A DNA stretch of 64,000 nucleotides from Leptobrachium leishanense (taxonomy: Eukaryota > Chordata > Amphibia > Anura > Megophryidae): assembly GCA_009667805.1 (NCBI GenBank), contig CM019064.1, forward strand, positions 381,996,549 through 382,060,548. The letters run 5' to 3'. A program made the translations under genes and the position numbers. Shown here one piece after another: positions 24,841 through 37,050 of this stretch. The notes under the pieces were generated by a model. The model had not been told where the DNA came from and searched no databases. It saw only the letters and a program-made list of their open reading frames with translations. How positions within the stretch are numbered: the first letter of the stretch is position 1; each line of letters opens with the position of its first letter.

Positions 24841-25640
24841 CCAAAGCTCAGTGAGGGATTGTAGAGCTCTCCACTTCTGGAGCGTCGACGGGGTCAAGTT
24901 GATGTAAACATAAGGGGAGATCCTATCAAACGGTGGGGCCCCATCACAGGCAGCTCGCAGGACAGCTTCCTTTGTGAAGAAGAAATGACACTTCAGGACA
25001 ATATCCCTTGGAGGTTCTTTCGGCCCTTTCTTAAGACGAAGGGCGAGGTGAGCTTGATCCAGACGGATCTTGGGTTCAGGTATGTCAGATAAGAGTTAAG
25101 CAAAGTAATGGGTGACGAAGGAGTGAAAGTCCACCACCGTTTTAGAGATGTGTCAGAGCCGCAGATAGGATCATTGCAAGGGGTTATCCTGATCTTCCAC
25201 CACTTCCTGCAGGGCCTCATACTTAACCCTCACCTCTCTCAACTCCACCCGGGTCACCATAAGCACCTAGTCGGCCTAGTCCGCTCAAAGCTCCAGCGCA
25301 GATGCCCTGTTACCCAGAGCATCAATATCAGCTTGGAACCCGTCCAGACCGCCCGTAGGTCTGCCTGCAGGTCATCCTTCACTGTTAAGAGGATTTGCCA
25401 GAGCTCCTGCAGGTCTCGACGCGTTCAGGGCACATTGTCGCTGCCCATCTCCTGCGTTGCTTCTGCCGTCTTGTTGGCTGGCGGCCGACGTGAGATCGGG
25501 GTCTGTGGGAAGCACTTAGAGCTATCGGGCTGAGAGATGAGTCAGCCCAATTTATGCCTGGGCACGACAAGCACCTCCAGGGGTACAAGGCAGTGAAGCA
25601 GCCGGGCAGCTGAGGCTAAAAAATCTAAGATGGAGCGTAA
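24840..25640 (-). pseudogene. Tx1/L1-like ORF1 remnant
   Basis: Near 24880-25020 the minus strand reads PPRDIVLKCHFFFTKEAVLR and then LTPSTLQKWRALQSLTELW, which resembles the C-terminal domain of L1-type ORF1 RNA-binding proteins. The upstream part (25000-25640) shows more ORF1-like charged sequence in shifting frames. It lies 5' of ORF2, as expected. Confidence 0.7.
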
Positions 25641-25741
25641 ATGGCTGGGAGCGAAGCACTCACGTCATTTCCCAGCTTGATCCAAATTTTGACTGCATTA
25701 ATATAAATTGTATTAATTTTCTGAATCTTTGCTATGTATCT

Positions 25742-25940
25742 TCTAACATATAAAAGTGAACATTTGTTTGTGTGTTTGTGTCAAACCCCCCAACTGTTTT
25801 TGTTGCTATGGTAGCAGAAAAGAACAAAGCTTGAGTGTTTTAAACTCAAGAGATATGAACACATATTTAAGCCCTGGATCTGTATTAAAATTTAAACCCA
25901 TCCTGTAAGCTTTATCATTTAGAACTCTTGTCAACAACTG
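25742..25940 (+). mobile_element. Possible Helitron 5' end
   Basis: TCTAACATATAAAAGTGAAC followed by ATTTGTTTGTGTGTTTG resembles 5' ends of vertebrate Helitrons, which start with TC. The base before TC is T, not the expected A, so the boundary is uncertain. A matching Helitron-like 3' end is at 30694-30721. Confidence 0.4.
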
Positions 25941-26745
25941 CAAAAAAATGTTTGGGAGGCACGCATCCACTCCTTTCTTAATCAGGGCTCTACTAAAATG
26001 CTCATCCAAGCTCTTATTATATCCCACCTTGACACCTGTAACCTCCTTCTCTCTGGTCCTTAAAAAATCCCAGATTCTCCCTCTGCAGTCTGTAATGAAT
26101 GCCTGTGCCAGACTCGTTCACCTCACATCCCGCACCTCTCACATCTCACCCCTTCGTCAATCTCTACACTGATTTCCTGTTTCCTTTAGAATCCATCTTA
26201 AAATACTGGTGCTCACATACAAAGCTCTCCATAACCGCCCCCTACCTACATCTCCTCCCTTTATTAGCAGGTACATCCCATCCCGACCTCTTCTCTCTGC
26301 CAATGATCTGATGCTATCAGTTCCCCGTACCCGCAGCCCCAAGTCTCGTCTTCAGGACTTCTCCCGAGCATCCCCCATTCTAAGGAACTCCCTCCCCTGC
26401 AACTTCAGACTCTCCCCATCTCTCCAGTCTTTCAAGAAGTCTCTGAAAACACATTACTATAGAGAAGTCTATCAGCTTACTCCATAATCCCCAACTATAA
26501 ATTTCATGTACCATCTTCCCACACAGCCCACATGCACCCCGCTGCTTCAGGTTCTCTATATAACCTCACCTAGAGTGCCACACCTCTCCTCTTATATTGT
26601 AAACTCTCGAGCAGGGTCCTCTCTCCTACTGTTCTGTGAGTGTGTAACGTGTATGTATATTTGTGATTCCGTCTCTCCCATTGTACAGGGCTACGGAACT
26701 TGTTGGCGCTTTATAAATGCTTGAAACTGTATATGAAATGAATTA
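25941..26745 (+). mobile_element. 5'-truncated LINE: RT C-terminus and 3' UTR
   Basis: Encodes a decayed LINE RT C-terminal region. Around 26209-26487 it reads YKALHNRPLPTSPPFI, then LMLSVPRTRSPKSRLQDFSR, then SPSLQSFKKSLKTHYYREV, a pattern typical of the L2-like group. The 3' UTR follows, with ATTGTAAACTCTCGAGCAGG and TTGTACAGGGCTACGG, and GGCGCTTTATAAAT near the end. Related 3' ends on the minus strand are at 10692, 14552, 40305 and 61891. Confidence 0.85.
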
Positions 26746-26779
26746 AAGTGAGATCCACAAAATCATAAATACAAACTCT

Positions 26780-27516
26780 GGGCCAAATTACATTCTTCAC
26801 GCAAACGTTTGCGCCTCCGCAAAAAAACATTAACGCGAGGGGTAAAACCCTTTGTGCTGAACGTCGTATTACAAAGTCAGCGCAACAAACGTGCGTAATC
26901 GTCTACCGCGGGTGAACCTGCGCGAACCCTGCACTAGCGTACTTTACTGCGCGCCTTCTATACTTAACATTGTGAGCGCAAACGCGAATGTGTGCTGGTA
27001 CGCAGATGGTATTACAATCTATGCGCAGGAATTAACACATAGCCTTTGCGCGCATAATTTTAGCAACTCCTAAAAGCTGGTGTTAATGGCAAATCTGAAG
27101 AACCTGGCCGAAACCAAATACAGCAGCCCAAAAAAAATATCTGCAAAGTATAGTTACACATTCTACTCATACCAAACCAATAAAATTGAGAAGTTGTGTG
27201 TGCTTTTTTTATTGCTGCAGCATATATGCTCAGATTGACTTTGACAGGCGCAAAAACTTAACGTGAGATAATTGTGGTTCTTAATTCTGATTGGCTGAAT
27301 CGCGTGAAAAAAACAGAGCGCACACTGATTTCTGTGTGCAACGTTACTGCGCGAGCATTTGTGCGCATCCGTTTTATGCGTGTTAATGCTCTACGGATGA
27401 AAAAATGTGCGAGGATTGTAATTCCAGCGTTGATTTACGCACGTTAATGTTTAACGCTTGGCGCTCAAATTCACTTGTTGCGCGTGCGTTTTTGCGTGAA
27501 GAATGTTATTTGGCCC
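26780..27516 (+). mobile_element. GGGCC-type MITE, complete copy
   Basis: Ends GGGCCAAATTACATTCTTCA and TGAAGAATGTTATTTGGCCC. Interior matches 35597-36325 (CCCTTTGTGCTGAACGTCGT, TACTTAACATTGTGAGCGC, TGATTGGCTGAAT). No clear target duplication for this copy. Confidence 0.9.
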
Positions 27517-28561
27517 TATATATATATATAAATGATTCAAGGTAGCGCTGATATATGATAACGTAGGAAAGAAATCGCTGAAACACCTAGCATGGTCCTT
27601 GTCGCTTAACCACCAAAAAATAGACAAATAACAGGAAAAAGGTGTAGCGATCACAATGTTACTATGAAAGGGTCGTAAATCACAGTTCCAAAGACACTTC
27701 TGTAAGGTCGTCTCTTTCCAATATCCTCAAAAGAAATAGAGAGAATATTTCATAGTGCGGCATGAGGCATAACAAAAAGCATATCCACAAAAGATTGCAC
27801 TCACATGAAGCAGAGCCCACCTGGCTCGGGATATTAGGCTACTGGGTTATCCGGCCACCCAAACGCCCCTCTGATCTTGAATCCCCTTAGAGACCTTAAC
27901 TATAAAAGGTGGGAATCATAGCGCAGACTGGAGTGGAAACCAAATAAAAATGTAAATGAGATGTACTCACATGGTGTAGGACCTAACCCAGGTCTGCAGG
28001 TGGTATGCCCAGGTGTTGTTTGTAAGGTACAACATCCAAAAAACCTATTGATAGATCAAAGGCAGCGGTGGTAGCCTAAAAACATTTTTAAAATAAGTAA
28101 AAAAATAAAACAAATTAAACAAACATAGCCAGAACGCGTTTCGCCTTTAGACAATTTCACAGTGCCTTCTTCAGCTGGCTGTTGAAGTCAAATGACTATG
28201 CTCCTCATTATATACCTCCACCTACCTGTCGCTAACCAATCCAAGGCCCCCTGTCCGGCGGGAAAAGATAGACCCACTCAGCTATCTCCTTTCGCTTCCG
28301 GCCTCCCAATGGGCACGGACCATCAGCCCTCTAACTTCCTGCATCACTAGGATGCAAAAACTAAAGTATACAGTCTGTGAACCGGGTTTTGGTGGGTTCT
28401 GTCTCCATAGAGTAAAACCGCGCACATGCGCATTGAGCCATTGACACCACCGGCATCAAATTATCCCGCGGCAGAAAAAATACTCTGTCCGGAAGTGATA
28501 TAATATCCGGTCTGAAGTAAAAACTGAATTGCACATTATATATACACAAACACACATTTTA
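27517..28561. other. Unassigned repeat-like stretch with a CGAAAC motif
   Basis: Starts in a TA run. Around 28130-28180 the minus strand reads CAGCTGAAGAAGGCACTG, then AGGCGAAACGCGTTCTGG, the same kind of motif as at 18420, 19840 and 55510. The rest is unrecognised and non-coding. Confidence 0.45.
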
Positions 28562-30168
<1,607 letters not shown>

Positions 30169-30184
30169 TACACACACACATATT

Positions 30185-30289
30185 GGGCCAAATTACATAC
30201 TTGGCGCTAACGTTAGCGCTCACCTGCGTGAGCGTTAACGTTAGCCCAAGTACTTACCGTATATTTCAATCCAAACGCTAATTTAGCCC
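30185..30289. mobile_element. Very short GGGCC-type MITE (105 bp)
   Basis: GGGCCAAATTACATACTTGG at the left, CGCTAATTTAGCCC at the right, and ATT on both sides as a 3-bp target duplication. Contains the inverted pair GCTAACGTTAGCGCTCAC / GTGAGCGTTAACGTTAGC. Confidence 0.75.
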
Positions 30290-30693
30290 ATTATATATAC
30301 ACATACACACACACATTATACATTGCCTGTTCTAGAGTGGGTTCCCCAAATCAGATGTTTATATTAACTTCTACTGGAAACCACTAAATTTTGTCCATAA
30401 ACAAGCCTTACAATGAACTTGTACTTAATTATTATCAAACTTTTCCTCCATAGATGTTCTTCTGATGAACAGTTATAAGTTTTAGGAGTCTTTTAAATAA
30501 TTTTTTTGTTTAGTTTGTAATAATATAGAAAAAAAGTCTAAAATTTAAAAAATTACAAATTAAAAAAATATAAAAAATTAATTATAATTAAATTTTCATG
30601 TTTTATTATGTAGCCTTTCCAACAAAATTTTAAGCTACTTTAAAGTATTTCTTAAAAAAATGCAATAAGAAAACCTAATGAAAAAAACAAAAA

Positions 30694-30721
30694 CTCGAGC
30701 AACACGAGGTATATTAGCTAG
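30694..30721 (+). mobile_element. Helitron-like 3' end
   Basis: A short hairpin (CTCG AGCAACA CGAG) is followed by GTATATTAGCTAG and then T. Helitrons end in CTRR a few bases after a hairpin and insert next to T. With the TC-type 5' end at 25742 this could close a Helitron loaded with younger insertions, but no Rep/helicase coding is present. Confidence 0.5.
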
Positions 30722-31640
30722 TATATACATACAGTATATCTATGGTGTCTTTTTGTTTGTATAGCGTAAACACTGAGGCTTATTTGCAGGATGCAACAGC
30801 ATCTATTAAAATGTATATGGCAGATTGCTGCAAGCCTAATGAATTCACAATATGTAGGAATTATGACTACATATGTTATACAGTTTGCATTATATTCACC
30901 TTTCTGCAGAGTATTATTTTTACATTTTCCAAAGATTGATATTAGATTGGTAACAAATAGCCAAAGCAAGATAGGACCATATTCCCTACTTGACGCAAAC
31001 ATGGAGGCAGTAAGTAAGCAGGAAAATCTGTGCCTTAGGATTTTCCCTTACCGTCTACATGTTAACATCGTATTCCGGCGAATGTGCTATCTGAGCACCT
31101 AGCCCAGGAATGAAGCTCTAAGATCCCTGATAGCCGCTGTAGCGCTTCTGCGCTTCCGCGAGTATCAGCTTCTGGAGTCCATACGACGCTTCTGGGCCAC
31201 GAGCTCTGTGTGACCTCGCACTCACAAGATCATGCAGCCTGTGGAGTGATCGCGGAGGGAGACTAGGAACTATTTGTTCCCAGTCTCACTCTGCACTTGG
31301 CCAGAAGAAGTGGCAGATCAGGCCACCCATTTCGCCACGGGATGAGACGTGAGTATGGGATTTTTAGGACAGGGTTTGTAGAGTGTGTTAAATGGTTTTG
31401 CATTTGCAGAATCATTTAGCACCAGCTTTTAGGAATTTGTAAAATTTGTCAATTCGCGTCCTGACAGTAACTTGCGTCAGCACCTTGGTATCTCACTTAT
31501 TGAGATGGTAAAAAATCTATGTGATTCCCATAGTAAAGATAGGAGGGGCTAAGTTCAGTAAACTGGCACAAGCTGGGAAGCGTGAACTTTTGAAAAACCA
31601 TAAGTAACATACAAGCACCCCCTGTCCACTCCCAGCCAGC
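30722..31640. repeat. Old divergent relative of the GGGCC MITE family
   Basis: 31100-31480 matches 51440-51745 in inverted orientation (shared GGAACTATTTGTTCCCAGTC-like and CTGGAGTCCAT blocks, CTTTTAGGA). CCTACTTGACGCAAA near 30990 recalls the family terminus. Too diverged to define ends. Confidence 0.5.
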
Positions 31641-32787
31641 AGATGTCAAAGTAAACAACCAAACCCTGCAACACCCCCTAGATGTAGCAAATGCCTTTAA
31701 TGATTATTTTGTTGGATGTGCCACCACCCTGATTGCTAAGCTACGAAATGACATGCAATCAGAAAGGCCGCACGCAGGTCAGACCCCTCCAACTGTGCAA
31801 AGACCCTGTATCAGACAGGAATTCAGTTTTAGACCAGTGCCTGTCAGTGTCGTTACTAAACTTCTCCGTAACCAAAAAATGAAATACCACTCTGGACCTT
31901 ATCAAATCCCAGCAATGTTGCTGAAAATCAGTGCACCGGCAATTGCAAATCCTGTCGCAACCCTAATCAATGAATCACTGGTGACTGGATACATACCCAA
32001 ACTCTGGAAGACTCCGAGAGTGGTACCTATCCATAAAAGTGGTGACAGTACTTTGGTATCCAACTACCGTCCGATATCATTGCTCCATGTAATGTCAAAA
32101 TTTTGGAAAAATGCGTCTACACACAATTACGTGATTATTATCAATATTGGAACTACATAACCCCAGATCAATCAGGCTTTCGTCCAAATCACTCAACTAC
32201 AACCGCCCTTTTAAAAGTCTGCAATGATATCCAGGCTGGGATGGAACAAGGAAACCTAACTGGAGCCATCTTCCTTGATTTTGCCAAAGCCTTTGACACA
32301 GGAGACCATGGCATCTTGTTAAAAAAACATAAAGACTCTGGTATTGGTGATTGCATGCTAACCTGGTTTCAATCATAAGTATCTGATCGGCCGCAATATG
32401 TGTCCATATCTGGCAGCTCCTCCCTCCCCCTCCCTGTCACTTGCAGTGTACCCCAAGGCTCAATACTCGGTCCCCTGCTATTTACAATATTCATAAATGA
32501 TCTGCCTAACATCTGCAAAGCCTCAACTGTACACATGTACGCAGACGACACCGTAATCTATACCAGAAAACCAAATCTCCCACAGCTGGAGGCCATGCTG
32601 CAAGAACAATTCACAGAGGTGGAAAAGTGGATCAAACACAACAAATGTTTCTTAAATACTGACAAAACTGTAACGATGCTCTTTGGAACAGCACCTAAAC
32701 TACACAAATTGCAAAATCACCATCTATGTGTTGCAGGGGCGGATCCAGGGGGGGGCAACGGGGCAATTGCCCCCCCCGAGATTTGTC

Positions 32788-33061
32788 CCGGGGGTTGAGG
32801 GACCCAGATGCCGGGCAGCGCGGGAGCGCCTGCCCGGTCTTGAACAGTCCGTCCTGTGAAGTGGATGCGGCTGTGTGCGTGCGCAGCCGGTCACGTGGTC
32901 CGGCTAATCAGGTGGTACTGAGTCTCAGTACCACCTGACTGGCCGGACCGCGTGACCGGCTGCGCACGCACACAGCCGCATCCACTTCACAGGACGGACT
33001 GTTCAAGACCGGGCAGGCGCTCCCGCGCTGCCCGGCATCTGGGTCCCTCAACCCCCTGCCG
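32788..33061. repeat. Long near-perfect inverted repeat
   Basis: Two arms of about 130 bp mirror each other around position 32923 (GGTACTGAG T CTCAGTACC) and extend out to GTTGAGGGACCCAGATGCC and its complement. Almost no loop. RNA from either strand would fold into a single long hairpin. ORFs reading through it are artefacts. Confidence 0.93.
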
Positions 33062-33074
33062 GAGCTGGGGCAAC

Positions 33075-33770
33075 AATCCAGATGAGAGCTGGGGCAAATC
33101 CATGAGCTGGGGGCAAATCCATGTGTGACCTGGGGGCAAATCCATGTGTGACCTGGGGGCAAATCCATGAGCTGGGGCAAATACATGAGCTGGGCAAATC
33201 CATGACTGGGGGCAAATCCATGACTTGGGGGCAAATCCATGACTTGGGGGCAAATCCATGATCTGGGCAAATCCATGAGCTGGGCAAATCCATGACCTGG
33301 GGGCAAATCCATGACCTGGGGGCAAATCCATGAGCTGGGGCAAATCCATGAGCTGGGGGCAAATCCATGAGCTGGGGCAAATCCATGTGCTGGGCAAATC
33401 CATGAGCTGGGCAAATCCATGTGCTGGGCAAATCCATGAGCTGGGGGCAAATCCATGACCTGGGGGCAAATCCATGTGCTGGGCAAATCCATGAGCTGGG
33501 GGCAAATCCATGAGCTGGGCAAATCCATGACCTGGGGGCAAATCCATGAGCTGGGCAAATCCATGACCTGGGGGCAAATCCATGAGCTGGGCAAATCCAT
33601 GACCTGGGGCAAATCCATGAGCTGGGCAAATCCATGACCTGGGGGCAAATCCATGAGCTGGGGGCAAATCCATGTGCTGGGCAAATCCATGACCTGGGGG
33701 CAAATCCATGAGCTGGGCAAATCCATGAGCTGGGCAAATCCTTGAGCTGGGGGCAAATCCATGTGTGAGC
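33075..33770. repeat. Minisatellite, unit about 19-21 bp
   Basis: About 33 units of GGGGGCAAATCCATGAGCT-like sequence with variants at one site (GAGCT, GACCT, TGTGCT) and at G-run length. Three frames stay open on the minus strand only because the units are nearly regular. The unit matches, inverted, the array at 49554-50030. Confidence 0.97.
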
Positions 33771-34050
33771 TGGGGGCTCTCTGCTCCTCTAGATTGTAAA
33801 ATCCGGGGTGCCCTCTGCTCCTCTAGATTGTAAAATCCGGGGTGCCCTCTGCTCCTCTAGATTGTAAACTCCTGGGTGTCCTCTGCTCCTCTAGATTGTA
33901 AGCTCCTGGGTGCCCTCTGCTCCTCTAGATTGTAAGCTCCTGTGAGCCGGGCCCTCTGCTCCTCTAGATTGTAAGCTCCTGTGAGCCGGGCCCTCTGCTC
34001 CTCTAGATTGTAAACTCCTGTGAGCCGGGCCCTCTGTAAATTCTCGTGAG
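33771..34050 (+). repeat. Tandem array derived from LINE 3' UTR sequence
   Basis: Seven to eight units of about 35 bp containing CTCTAGATTGTAAGCTCCTG and TGAGCCGGGCCCTCTGCTC. The unit matches the LINE 3' UTR on the minus strand at about 14662-14700 (CTCTAGACTGTAAGCTCCTA, TGAGCAGGGCCCTCT). Confidence 0.9.
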
Positions 34051-34311
34051 TTGGGCTCTCTGCTAAAACACCTTATTTTCTGTAAGTGCCCCTCCCGAGA
34101 CTAGTCTCTGGATCCGCCCCTGATGTGTTGGGACAAAATCAAATGGCACGCTGACCACAGTCACTTCTCTAGGTATGTGGTTGGACCCTAATCTATCCTT
34201 TGGCCCCCACATCGAAAAACTCTCATCTAAAATTTACCCCAAACTAGGAGCCCTGTACAGAAACAAATCCTGCCTGAGCCCCGCGGTAAGAAAGCAAATT
34301 GTACAACCAGT

Positions 34312-35247
34312 GAGACAGATCCCTTCCCTTCACCGCAGATACTGATGCCTTTCTTACAGGCCTGGAGGCCTGCTTACTGCTGTTGGAGGGGGAAGATATT
34401 GACGGCCCGCTCACCAGAGGCGTCTGGCGTTGGGCGATGCTTGCGATGCGGAGTTGCCGGGAAGAAAAAGCCTCGAGAATGGAGGAGGTTGAGGCCTCGT
34501 CGTTCACACACCCCGCTGAGGCCTGTACCACAGCTGTTTCTGGGAGCTGCGATGTGGTCGACGTTCCGGCTGGGATGCTGACGCCGGATTCCGAGACCCT
34601 GCTGCCGCTCTTGCTAGTGCCGAACGATACTGAGGGCTTATGTGCTGAGGGGGGGGGCAGTGCTGGCCCAGGTCCTGGGTTGGGGCCGTTGGGGCGAATA
34701 TTGGGACCTGGAGACTGGCGATCAGCCATGCGCCGATTGACATCTGTGAGCCTGAAGTGGCACTCAGCCCTGCATTTCTGCATGACACACCTGGTCTGCT
34801 TGGCTTCACCCTGCCTCTTATAAGTCTGCACCCATTCCGGGACACTGGCTGAGCAACTCTTTGAGACACCCTGTTTTTGGTTTGTTTTTCTTTACGTTTG
34901 CTTATGCTGTCCTTTTGCCGTCCTAAACTGATATTTAATAGATAATTCGCAAATGATTCCTGCTGAGTGGAAGCTGACTTTTTTATTTTATATTCAGATT
35001 TCTGCTGAGTGAAAGCTGACTTATCATTTTTTCAGAAATATATCTGCAGACTCTTATTGTTTCCCCCTCCCCCTACTTGTTGACATTTTGAGAGCTTCTT
35101 ATGAGACCCCACCCCTATGTTTTACATATTACTTGTGTGTGCTGTCTGGCCCTGCGAGGCCAACTATGCTGGTTGGAATGTGACCATTTTGTTTTCGCAA
35201 AATAAAAATCTTAAAAAAAAAAATAATAAAAATAAAATAAAATAAAA
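34312..35247 (+). mobile_element. Retroposon with AATAAA and poly(A), family uncertain
   Basis: Ends GCAAAATAAAAATC followed by an A-rich run (35212-35247), so a retroposon on the plus strand is likely; a 5'-truncated L1-like element is the simplest reading. The minus strand has a proline- and serine-rich ORF (34244-34831) and the plus strand an overlapping one (34383-34823). I recognise neither, and GC-rich composition alone could keep both open. The minus-strand ORF faintly recalls gag-like regions of amphibian DIRS elements; this is a guess. Confidence 0.5.
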
Positions 35248-35419
35248 GGCAAATTAATTTAGAACTTTTTTGATATGCGTTTTTCTGGATGTTTTTGTTG
35301 TTATTCTGTCTCTCACTGTTAGAATAAACCTACCATTAATATTATAGACTGATCATTTCTTTGTCATTGGGCAAATGTACAAAATCAGCAGGGGACCAAA
35401 TCATTTTTTCCCCTCACTG
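35248..35419 (+). mobile_element. Solo right inverted repeat of another Tc1 family
   Basis: Contains CAGAATAACAACAAAAA-like sequence on the minus strand, AATAAACCTACCATTAATAT on the plus strand, and ends ATCATTTTTTCCCCTCACTG followed by TA. This is the terminal repeat of a Tc1 family resembling Passport. No left repeat or transposase nearby. Confidence 0.85.
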
Positions 35420-35596
35420 TATGTATATTAGATTTAAGGAGGACAAAAGAATGAGATTAATTCCTCTGCTATTCCTAATCCTCTGCAAATTGCAAGAAAT
35501 ACTATATTCATTGTAACAAACATCTACAATGCTCAGCAAGGCATATACTGTACTTGTTTTGTCCACAGAGCTCAGTCACAACACGCACCACATGCA

Positions 35597-36325
35597 GGGC
35601 CCTATTACATTCTTCATGCAAACGTTAACGCGTGTGCAAGAACACATTAACGCAAGGGACAAAACCCTTTGCGCTGAACGTCGTATTACAATGTCAGCGC
35701 AACAAACGCGCGTATACGTCTACCACGGGTGAACCTGCGCGAACGCTGCGCGAGCGTACTTTACTGCGCGCGTCCTATACTTAACATTGTGAGCGCAAAT
35801 GCGTTTGTGCGCTGGTGTGCGGATGGTATTACAATCTATGCGCAGTTTGTAACGCACAGCCTTTGCGCGCATAATTTTAGCAACTCCTGAAAGCTTGTGT
35901 TAATGGCAAATTCTATCAACCTGGCCGAAGCCAAATACACCAGCCCAAAAAAAAATACAGCAAAGTATAGTTACACATTCTACACATACCCAAACAATAA
36001 ATTTGAGAAGTTGTGAGTGCTTTTTTTTGATACAGCATATATGTGCAGATTGACTTTGACAGAAGCAAAAACTTAACGTGAGACAATTGTGGTTCTTGTT
36101 TCTGATTGGCTGAATTGCGTGAAAAACAGTCTGCACACTGATTTCTGCGCACAGCGTTACTGCGCGCGTGTTTGTGCGTGTCCGCTTTACGCATGTTATT
36201 TTTTTATGGATGAAAAAATGCGCGAGGATTGTAATACCAGCATTGATTTACGCGCGTTAACATTTGACGCTTCGCGCAAAAAGTCACGCGTTTACCGTTC
36301 TTGCGCGAAGAATGTAATAGGGCCC
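35597..36325 (+). mobile_element. GGGCCC-type MITE with GCA target duplication
   Basis: Ends GGGCCCTATTACATTCTTCA and GCGAAGAATGTAATAGGGCCC. GCA flanks both sides (35594-35596, 36326-36328). Interior as in 26780-27516 and 38644-39379. Non-coding. Confidence 0.95.
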
Positions 36326-36804
36326 GCAATATTTTAATCTAATTTTTTTGTCCTTCACCTTCAATTTAATAGATGTTAATTTTCGCCCTGAGTTCACCAT
36401 CACTCTGCAACATCACTGGCCATTTTCCTGCTGGCGAGGGCTAACAAGATCAAAGGAGTGGTTTAGTGCTGACCAATGCTTGAAGCCATCCAGTATGGAA
36501 TTCTGCAGGCAAAGAGAGTGTTGGTGCTAAAGATGACTTTTGATGCAAAAATAAGTGCGAAATTGTGAACTGTTTGGCAACAATTCATATCGATCGTCTG
36601 GAGCAGCGGTGCATTTTTTCGTTTCTTAGTCACTAGTTTTCTCAATATAACAACTTTCAATTTTTTCGTACACAGTCGAAAACAAAGCCTTCTGTCATTT
36701 TTTAAAGTACGATTCAGGAACAAAATTTTTCTGAAGTCAAATTTTTTCACAATAATTTGACTCCATCTGAACATTTTAAATTGTTTCTGAATTAGTGTTT
36801 TTTT
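36326..36804. other. No recognisable feature
   Basis: AT-rich spacer, no recognised repeat. Confidence 0.5.
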
Positions 36805-37050
36805 TAGGTTCGGTGTTAGAGCTAGGGTTAGGGCTAGGTTTAGGGTAATAAACCAAGCTTAGAGCTAGGCTCAGAAATTTTGATACGTAACTCTAACCCT
36901 TTTCTAAATTTCTAACTCAAGTTCTAACCCTAGTCCTACCCCTAACCCTAATTTCTAACCATAGCCATGGCCCTAATCCTAGTCCTACCTCTTACCCTAG
37001 CCCTAGCCCTTATCAATAAACCTAACCCTAACCCCAGCTCTAACCCTACA
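36805..37050. repeat. Degenerate telomere-like hexamers in head-to-head order
   Basis: The left part is G-rich (GAGCTAGGGTTAGGGCTAGG, TTTAGGGTAA) and the right part C-rich (CTAACCCTAGTCCTACCCC, CCCTAACCCTAA, CTAACCCTAACCCC). So TTAGGG-like units run toward CCCTAA-like units. Only a few hexamers are perfect. Chance low-complexity amplification is the alternative. Confidence 0.6.

Larger units (their letters stand above)
19863..25660 (-). mobile_element. Degraded Tx1/L1-type LINE
   Basis: Minus-strand LINE with ORF1 traces (24840-25640), an endonuclease-RT ORF2 (20426-23588) and a 3' end at about 19863-19900, where the sense strand reads GCAATAAAGGCTATATTTTT and an A-rich run. The 5' boundary near 25660 is estimated. 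Many stops and shifts make it an old inactive copy. It abuts the right end of the foldback element. Confidence 0.88.
32734..34122. mobile_element. hAT-type non-autonomous element in the LINE RT
   Basis: Termini CAGGGGCGGATCC and GGATCCGCCCCTG are perfect inverted repeats. An exact 8-bp target duplication ATGTGTTG flanks it (32726-32733, 34123-34130), as expected for hAT transposition. Inside, in order: a 270-bp palindrome, a minisatellite with a unit of about 19-21 bp, and a second tandem array derived from a LINE 3' UTR. No transposase. Confidence 0.95.
31641..34311 (+). pseudogene. L2-like LINE reverse transcriptase, interrupted by a hAT-type element
   Basis: The RT-encoding part of a non-LTR retrotransposon. 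31700-32110: VANAFNDYFVG, then KYHSGPYQIPAMLLKISAPA and VVPIHKSGDSTLVSNYRPIS. A shift near 32105 leads to ITPDQSGFRPNHSTTTALLK and IFLDFAKAFDTGDH, which ends at a TAA (32376). The same frame resumes with CSVPQGSILGPLLFTIFIND and the MYADDTVIYT catalytic box. At 32734 the coding is cut by a 1,389-bp element and resumes at 34123 with LGMWLDPNLSFGPHIEKLSS and KLGALYRNKSCLSP before ending at about 34311. The 5' part with the endonuclease is absent. Dead before or since the insertion. Confidence 0.93.

Noticed and set aside
32908..33762. Three minus-strand ORFs of 229-284 codons
   Set aside because: Same 19-21-bp array translated in three frames, plus the palindrome arm; no start context or domain.
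34244..34831. Protein-coding gene (overlapping ORFs on opposite strands)
   Set aside because: GC-rich low-complexity translation, no recognised domain, placed inside a retroposon-like segment.
36805..37050. True telomere or chromosome end
   Set aside because: Too few perfect hexamers, and flanked on both sides by ordinary interspersed DNA.
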